Assembly (NCBI RefSeq): GCF_036013915.1
Contig: NZ_CP107899.1
Span: forward strand, 2,728,001 to 2,792,000
DNA: 64,000 nucleotides
Direction of reading: 5' to 3'
From: Streptomyces sp. NBC_00464
GTDB taxonomy: Bacteria; Actinomycetota; Actinomycetes; Streptomycetales; Streptomycetaceae
Part shown: piece by piece, positions 59,313 to 64,000 of the stretch
Layout: every line of letters starts with the position of its first letter
How positions within the stretch are numbered: the first letter of the stretch is position 1
Made by a program: the position numbers and the translations under genes
Notes under the pieces: model-generated
The model's database searches: none
The model's input: only the letters and a program-made list of their open reading frames with translations
Told to the model about the DNA's origin: nothing

Positions 59313-59971
59313 TTCGGCGTGACCACCTTGTAGTTCTTCGGGACCTGCGCGTCGGGCCTGCGCAGATAGAGCGGCTGCGGCGGCAGCAGCTCGTCCCCCG
59401 CGGCGAGGCGTTCGGCGGCGAGGGCGGCCATCGCACCGGCGGCGAGGTGCTCGGGGCCGCGCGCGTCCGGGAACGCGTCCGGGTAGAGCACCGCACCCGC
59501 CCCGACGACGGGGAGCCCGGCGAGCTGCCCGGCGATGTCGGCGGGCCGGTCGACGGCGGGTTCACCGGTGCGGGTGAGGGGGTCCTCGTACCGCGCCCAG
59601 TACACCTCCTTGCGGCGGGCGTCCGTCGCGACGGCGAACGGTCCCGCCACCCCGGCCTGCCCCGCGGCGTACGCGAGAGCGTCCAGGGTGCACAGCCCGT
59701 GCACGGGCACGGACAGCGCCGAGCCGAACGTCGCGGCCGTCACCAGGCCGACCCGTAGTCCGGTGTACGGGCCGGGGCCGACGCCCACGACCACGTCCGT
59801 CACGGTGTCGAGCGTCACTCCGGCCTCGGCGAGGACCCGGTCGACGGCGGGCAGCAGCAGCTCCCCGTGCCTTCGGGCGTCGACCTGACCGGACTCGGCG
59901 ACGACGCGGGTCCCGTCGTGCAGGGCGACGGTGACAGCGGGGGTGGCGGTATCCATAGCGAGCAAGAGCAC
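59309..59971 (-). CDS. tsaB: tRNA threonylcarbamoyladenosine dimerisation protein TsaB
   Basis: 220-residue ASKHA-fold partner of TsaD: LLLAMDTATPAVTVALHDGT, VTDVVVGVGPGPYTGLRVGL, and LSVPVHGLCTLDALAYAAGQ. GTG 59971 start. Stop overlaps the rimI start. Forms the t6A complex with TsaD and TsaE. Confidence 0.95.
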   Translation of the reverse strand: MLLLAMDTATPAVTVALHDGTRVVAESGQVDARRHGELLLPAVDRVLAEAGVTLDTVTDVVVGVGPGPYTGLRVGLVTAATFGSALSVPVHGLCTLDALAYAAGQAGVAGPFAVATDARRKEVYWARYEDPLTRTGEPAVDRPADIAGQLAGLPVVGAGAVLYPDAFPDARGPEHLAAGAMAALAAERLAAGDELLPPQPLYLRRPDAQVPKNYKVVTPK

Positions 59972-60127
59972 GCAAACAGCCTACGGCTCCGCCGCGGGCG
60001 GTACGGCGCCCCGTACGGCGTCCCGGTGCGGGGGTGCTCCGGTGCTACCGTCACCGGGTATACGCGGAGTACGTGTAAACGCTTGTACGACATACGACGA
60101 ACTGCAACGGCGAAAGAGGCGCGAACG

Positions 60128-60688
60128 GTGGCTAGGGGCAGCTCGGGAATCGTGGCCGCGCTCACCGCGGCGGCCGTGGCCGTCGTCGGCTTCCTGGCCT
60201 ACCAGGCATCGGCCGACGTCCCCGACAACCTCGCCGCCACGCCGAAGGCGTCCAGCAGCGCACCGGCCAAGGGCGGCCACGCCAAGCCGAAGCCGAAGAA
60301 GGACCCGCTGGCGGTTCCCGCCGCGTCCGGCTCGGGCATGCGCGTGGTGTACGCGCTGGGTGACCGCCGGGTGTGGCTGGTGAACGCGAAGAACAAGTCG
60401 ACCCGGACCTTCAAGGTGATGCCGAGCGCGGTGAGCCCGCTGCCGGGCACCTATCCGGTGAGCTCGCGCTCCGGCAGCGTCACGGGCTCCGACGGGGTGC
60501 CGATCGAGCACGTGGTCCGGTTCGCGACGACCGATGACGTGGCCATCGGCTTCAGCGCCGCGCAGGACGGCTCGATGGAGGCCCCGGACCCGACGCTGAA
60601 GGCGGGTGGCGTCCGGATGTCCCGTGCGGACGGCGACGCGGTGTGGACGTTCGCCACGGTGGGCGTGAAGGTCAACGTCGTCCCGTAG
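60128..60688 (+). CDS. Membrane-anchored protein with degenerate YkuD-like domain
   Basis: 186 residues. One N-terminal helix (GIVAALTAAAVAVVGFLAYQ), a Lys/Pro-rich stalk (KPKPKKDPLAVPAASG) and a ~110-residue beta domain (MRVVYALGDRRVWLVNAKNK; PGTYPVSSRSGSVTGSDGVP) like the first half of L,D-transpeptidase domains. The catalytic HxxxxxxxxSHGC motif is not present, so it is probably not an active transpeptidase. GTG 60128 chosen, with AGAGGCGCG upstream. Divergent from tsaB and convergent with the small iron-box gene. Confidence 0.78.
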   Translation: MARGSSGIVAALTAAAVAVVGFLAYQASADVPDNLAATPKASSSAPAKGGHAKPKPKKDPLAVPAASGSGMRVVYALGDRRVWLVNAKNKSTRTFKVMPSAVSPLPGTYPVSSRSGSVTGSDGVPIEHVVRFATTDDVAIGFSAAQDGSMEAPDPTLKAGGVRMSRADGDAVWTFATVGVKVNVVP

Positions 60689-60712
60689 CCCCGAGGGGCG
60701 CGCCCGTGGGGC

Positions 60713-60877
60713 TCAGGCCCGCTTCGTGTTCGTTCCCGTGCCCTCGCGCGGCGCGGGGGCCGCGCCGCGCGGGCCGGCCGGCGGGGTGGAGACCGCGTCG
60801 GCCGCCGCCCCCGCGGCCAGCAGGTCTCTCATCGATACCGCCCGCGGCGGCTGCACGTCACGCTCGGATGTCGGCAT
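60713..60877 (-). CDS. Small protein (54 aa) behind an iron box
   Basis: MPTSERDVQPPRAVSMRDLL then AAGAAADAVSTPP, ending TNTKRA; Ala/Pro/Gly-rich without membrane helix or Cys. Strong GAGGAGG lies 6 bases before ATG 60877, and a DmdR/IdeR-type iron box at 60911-60929. Family not recognised. Gene is same strand as tsaE, which ends 140 bases upstream. Confidence 0.75.
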   Translation of the reverse strand: MPTSERDVQPPRAVSMRDLLAAGAAADAVSTPPAGPRGAAPAPREGTGTNTKRA

Positions 60878-60910
60878 GGACGCCTCCTCGGGCTCCGGTG
60901 GAAGGCACGG

Positions 60911-60929
60911 TTAGGCAGACCTAACCTGC
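60911..60929. promoter_or_regulatory. Iron box (DmdR1/IdeR operator candidate)
   Basis: Contains GTTAGG-CAGA-CCTAAC; on the minus strand GCAGGTTAGGTCTGCCTAA agrees at 13 of 19 positions with the TTAGGTTAGGCTAACCTAA iron-box consensus. 34-52 bases upstream of the 54-aa gene. Confidence 0.8.
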
Positions 60930-61016
60930 TCTCGCCCTCCATGTCACCACGCCCGCACCGCCCCGCGCAACAATTTACCGACACCATGTCGGAAACGGGC
61001 CCGGGGCGACCTCGTC

Positions 61017-61583
61017 TCAGGCGCCCGCCACGTCCCACGGGTCCCAGGAGTCATTCCGCAGCCCCGCCCACCGCACGCCGACGCCCACGAGCGTCACTAC
61101 GCGCCGTTCGTCGTCCGTGTCGCCGACGGCGCGGTCGATCAGCACCTGGAGACGGTCGTCGGAGAGCTCCTCGACCTTGCCGTCGCCCCACTCGACGACG
61201 ACCACCGAATCCGGCAGCGACACGTCGAGGTCCAGGTCCTCCATCTCGTCGAGCCCGCCGCCCAGGCGGTACGCGTCGACGTGGACCAGCGCCGGTCCTT
61301 CGCCGAGCGGGGGGTGGACGCGGGCGATCACGAAGGTGGGGGACGTGACGGCGCCGCGCACGCCCAGGCCCTCGCCGAGACCACGGGTCAGGGTCGTCTT
61401 CCCCGCGCCGAGTTCGCCGGTGAGCATCACCAGGTCGCCGGGGCGCAGGACGCCGGAGATCCGGCGGCCCAGAGCCTGCATCTGTTCGGGTGATTCGACG
61501 GCCAGGGTCACGGTGACGGTGTCGGTGACGTGCGCGACGGATCCGGCGGGCTCGGCCGCCGGGCTGCTGTGCGGTGCTTCCAT
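61017..61583 (-). CDS. tsaE: tRNA threonylcarbamoyladenosine ATPase TsaE
   Basis: 188-residue P-loop ATPase needed for t6A. Walker A LTGELGAGKTTLTRGLGEGL, switch-like TSPTFVIARVHPP, Walker B-like HVDAYRLGGGLDEMEDLDLD, and VVVVEWGDGKVEEL. ATG 61583 chosen (MEAPHSSPAAEP). Follows the alpha/beta hydrolase gene by 40 bases on the same strand. Confidence 0.95.
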   Translation of the reverse strand: MEAPHSSPAAEPAGSVAHVTDTVTVTLAVESPEQMQALGRRISGVLRPGDLVMLTGELGAGKTTLTRGLGEGLGVRGAVTSPTFVIARVHPPLGEGPALVHVDAYRLGGGLDEMEDLDLDVSLPDSVVVVEWGDGKVEELSDDRLQVLIDRAVGDTDDERRVVTLVGVGVRWAGLRNDSWDPWDVAGA

Positions 61584-61623
61584 GCCCGCCAACGTTAGAG
61601 GATTTCCGGTACGGCCCCGGCCC

Positions 61624-62847
61624 TCACCCACGCGCCTCGGAGGACTCCGGTACGGCCCCGGCCCGCACCAGCAGGTCCGCCAGCCGGTCCGTCACCGTCT
61701 CCGGGTGCTCCAGCATCACCAGGTGGCCGGCGTCCGGGACGATGACCAGTTCCGCGTCGGGCAGCCGGTCCGCGATCGCCTCGCTGTGCGAGCTGGGCGT
61801 CACCAGGTCCTTGTCGCCCGCCAGGACGAGCACCGGGACGTCCCGGAACAGCGGCAGCGCATTGCTCTTGTCGTGCTCGGCGAAGGCGGGGTAGAACTCC
61901 GCGACGACATCGATCGGCGTGGACTCGATGAGCCGTTCGGCGAACCGCTCGACCGCCGGGTCCACATCCCGTGAGCCGAACGAGTACCGCTTGATCAGCC
62001 CGGCGAACAGGTCCGCGGTCGCCCGCCTCCCCCGCTCCACCAGCTCCGCCTGCGAGCCGAGCGCCTTCAGCACGCCGGGCAGCACCCGCCGTACCGCGTT
62101 CACGCCCGCCACCGGCAGCCCGAAGCTGACCTCGCCGAGCTTCCCGCTCGACGTGCCCACGAAGGCGACGGCGGCGACCCGGTCGCGCATCAGGGCCGGA
62201 TACTGATCGGCCAGCGCCATGATCGTCATGCCGCCCATGGAGTGCCCGACCAGCACCACGGGCCCCTCGGGAGCGGCCGCGTCGATCACGGCCTTGAGGT
62301 CACGGCCGAGCTGGTCGATGCCGACGTGCACGCCCTGCGCCTGCGCCCGGCCGCGCTCGGAGCGGCCGTGGCTGCGCTGGTCCCAGTGGACGGTGCGCAC
62401 GATGCCGCGCAGGGCCGCCCGCTGGAAGTGCCAGGAGTCCTGGCTGAGGCAGTAGCCGTGGCTGAAGACGACCGTCACCGGGGCGGGGGCCTTGCGTCCG
62501 AAGAGACGGCGTCTGCGCGGACCGGCGGCGGCCGGGCCGGGGGGCGTGCCGCCCGTTCCCGCGCCGCTGCCCGGGTCGACCTCGTCGACCTCGTAGTACA
62601 GCTCCGTGCCGTCGTCGGCCGTCGCCCGGCCCGGCAGCCCGCGCAGCGAGCCGTACGGTCCGGTGGCGTCCAGGGCCAGCCTGGCCCGCTTGCGCATCCC
62701 GCGGCCGACCGTCAGCCGCTCGACCGCGACCCCGGCCGCCGCGCCTGCGGCGATCACCCCTATGGCGGCCCCGGCGATCCCCGCCCGGCGCCAGCCGACC
62801 GCCGAAGCGGCCGTCGCCACCGCGTCCCCCGCGCTGATCTCACTCAC
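61624..62847 (-). CDS. Alpha/beta hydrolase, membrane-anchored
   Basis: 407-residue serine hydrolase. N-terminal hydrophobic AGIAGAAIGVIAAGAAAGVA; nucleophile Ser in VLVGHSMGGMTIMAL; acid in VLVLAGDKDLVTPSSH; His in VPDAGHLVMLEHPETV; oxyanion-side VVFSHGYCLSQDSWHFQ. Substrate unknown; the gene is regularly between alr and tsaE in actinobacteria. GTG 62847. Confidence 0.92.
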   Translation of the reverse strand: MSEISAGDAVATAASAVGWRRAGIAGAAIGVIAAGAAAGVAVERLTVGRGMRKRARLALDATGPYGSLRGLPGRATADDGTELYYEVDEVDPGSGAGTGGTPPGPAAAGPRRRRLFGRKAPAPVTVVFSHGYCLSQDSWHFQRAALRGIVRTVHWDQRSHGRSERGRAQAQGVHVGIDQLGRDLKAVIDAAAPEGPVVLVGHSMGGMTIMALADQYPALMRDRVAAVAFVGTSSGKLGEVSFGLPVAGVNAVRRVLPGVLKALGSQAELVERGRRATADLFAGLIKRYSFGSRDVDPAVERFAERLIESTPIDVVAEFYPAFAEHDKSNALPLFRDVPVLVLAGDKDLVTPSSHSEAIADRLPDAELVIVPDAGHLVMLEHPETVTDRLADLLVRAGAVPESSEARG

Positions 62848-62982
62848 CGTGCCGCGCTCCTCGTCGGTCGTGCCGTGTCCGTCGGGTCAGGGTCGGGGTC
62901 GGAATCGGCCCGGTCTCCTGCGATCTCGTCAGGCCGTCCCCGGACATGCTCAGATCGTGCCTGGTCAGGGGCGCTTGTTCGG

Positions 62983-64000
62983 TCAGGACCCGGCCGAGGG
63001 GCCCTCCGGCGTTTCGTCGTCGCGGTAGACGCGCGGCACTCTGCCGCTGATACGGGTGACGATCTCGTACGCGATCGTGCCGGCCGCCTGCGCCCAGTCC
63101 TCGGCGCTCGGCTCGCCCCGGTCCCCCGGGCCGAACAGCACGGCGTCGCTGCCCACCGCCGGCTCGTCCCCGTGGAGGTCGACGACGAACTGGTCCATGG
63201 CCACCCGGCCCGCGACCGCCCGCCTGACACCGCCGACCAGGACCGGGCCGCGGCCCGACGCGTGGCGCGGGATGCCGTCCGCGTACCCCAGCGGCACCAG
63301 GCCGAGCGTGGTCTCCGCGGACGTCGTGTAGTGGTGCCCGTAGCTGATGCCATGACCGGCCGGCACCCGCTTGACCAGGGCGACGGACGCGGCGAGCGTC
63401 ATCACGGGACGCAGTCCGAAGTCCGCCGGGGTGCCGAGCTCGGGGCTGGGCGAGATGCCGTACATGGCGATCCCGGTCCGCACGAGGTCGAAGTGCGACT
63501 CGGGGACCGTCAGCGTCGCCGGGGAGTTCGCGATGTGCCGCACCTCGGGCTCCACGCCGGCCTTCTCCGCGTACGCCACCATGTCGCGGAACGCTTCCAG
63601 TTGCGCCGTGATGGAGGGGTGTCCGGGCTCGTCCGCGCAGGCGAAGTGCGACCAGAGGCCGGTGACGCGGAGGGCGCCCGCCTCCTCGGCGGTGCGGGCG
63701 GCGGCGACCAGTTCGGGCCAGTCGGCGGGCTGGCAGCCGTTGCGGCCGAGGCCGGTGTCGGCCTTGAGCTGGACCCGGGCGGGCCGGCCCGCCTCCGCTG
63801 CCGCCGCGGTGACCTCGCGCAGCGCCCACATGCCGCTCACCGACACGTCGATGTCGGCCTCGATGGCCTCGCGCCAGGGCCCGCCGGGCGTCCACAGCCA
63901 GCACATCACCCGGCCGCCGAGACCGGCCGCGCGCAGGGCGAGCGCCTCGTGCGGCGTGGCGGTGCCCAGCCAGGTGGCGCCCGCTTCGAGCGCGGCGCGT
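62983..64000 (-). CDS. alr: Alanine racemase, 3' part of the gene
   Basis: PLP enzyme making D-alanine for peptidoglycan. About 339 codons are present; the start and the PLP lysine lie beyond the right edge. Visible: ADTGLGRNGCQPADWPELV, SHFACADEPGHPSI, RTGIAMYGISPSPELG, catalytic Tyr in HGISYGHHYTTSAETTLGLV, GYADGIPRHASGRGPVLVGG, and MDQFVVDLHGDEPAVGSDAV. C-terminal beta domain complete, ending EGPSAGS. Confidence 0.95.
   Translation of the reverse strand, partial: RAALEAGATWLGTATPHEALALRAAGLGGRVMCWLWTPGGPWREAIEADIDVSVSGMWALREVTAAAAEAGRPARVQLKADTGLGRNGCQPADWPELVAAARTAEEAGALRVTGLWSHFACADEPGHPSITAQLEAFRDMVAYAEKAGVEPEVRHIANSPATLTVPESHFDLVRTGIAMYGISPSPELGTPADFGLRPVMTLAASVALVKRVPAGHGISYGHHYTTSAETTLGLVPLGYADGIPRHASGRGPVLVGGVRRAVAGRVAMDQFVVDLHGDEPAVGSDAVLFGPGDRGEPSAEDWAQAAGTIAYEIVTRISGRVPRVYRDDETPEGPSAGS

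Noticed and set aside
61605..61664. 19-bp direct repeat TCCGGTACGGCCCCGGCCC at 61605 and 61646
   Set aside because: Only two copies, one spanning the hydrolase stop codon; probably a small local duplication of no wider meaning.

Overview
The window is a 64-kb piece of a Streptomyces chromosome. The evidence is about 72% GC with GC-rich third codon positions, frequent GTG/TTG starts, the sporulation genes bldM and whiD side by side, a LAXTG-type sortase substrate, CIRCE-controlled groES-groEL1, and a gene order that I recall as the S. coelicolor pcrA-to-alr region. Part of the order (choD-like oxidase, guaB3, guaB, SigD-like sigma, WhiB-type gene, groEL1, groES, tsaD, rimI, tsaB, tsaE, alr) is also shared with Mycobacterium tuberculosis (recalled from Rv3409c-Rv3423c, not checked here). 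No tRNA, rRNA, CRISPR array, insertion sequence or prophage is visible. The window opens inside pcrA and closes inside alr, both on the minus strand.

Layout. 1-5 kb: pcrA, a c-di-AMP (ydaO-type) riboswitch in front of a secreted NlpC/P60 cell-wall hydrolase, and a second paralogous hydrolase. 5-9.2 kb: a PspC/LiaF-like envelope-stress locus (response regulator, PspC-fused histidine kinase, divergent PspC protein and a small membrane protein), then a DoxX protein. 9.4-14.3 kb: an orphan membrane protein, a class II aldolase-like protein, guaA, and a chorismate mutase preceded by a probable leaderless Phe/Tyr leader peptide and attenuator. 14.3-20 kb: a LAXTG surface protein, a GMC oxidoreductase and succinate-semialdehyde dehydrogenase. 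20-26.7 kb: three consecutive receptor Ser/Thr kinase-like genes; the middle one is a pseudokinase. 27-31 kb: glpD, a nucleotide-sugar dehydrogenase lacking its catalytic cysteine, and a Pro/Gly-rich membrane protein. 31-36.3 kb: guaB3, guaB, an ECF sigma factor, bldM (with a textbook sigma-BldN promoter) and whiD. 36.4-46 kb: LysR/MOSC pair, an SDR, a secreted beta-helix protein, a DeoR/LacI hybrid regulator and an ABC sugar-transport operon with a hydroxyacid dehydrogenase; shared TTGATCGAA operators tie these last genes together. 46-46.7 kb: a dense composite repeat region. 46.7-49 kb: groEL1, groES and a double CIRCE promoter. 49-57.5 kb: cell-wall deacetylase with a coupled lipoprotein, a methyltransferase, small membrane proteins, an ECF42 sigma cassette, and a TetR/MFS efflux pair. 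57.4-64 kb: the t6A-tRNA operon (tsaB-rimI-tsaD, with tsaE upstream), a degenerate YkuD-like secreted protein, a 54-residue protein under a probable iron box, an alpha/beta hydrolase and alr.

Functional themes: purine nucleotide supply (guaA, guaB, guaB3), envelope synthesis and stress sensing (NlpC/P60 pair, PspC locus, kinases, deacetylase, alr), developmental control (bldM, whiD, the sigma factor), protein folding, and tRNA modification. The observations I consider most worth follow-up are the chorismate-mutase leader and attenuator, the iron-box small protein, the kinase/pseudokinase/kinase array with related ectodomains, the Cys-to-Gly nucleotide-sugar dehydrogenase, the TTGATCGAA regulon, and the 45.96-46.57 kb repeat region.
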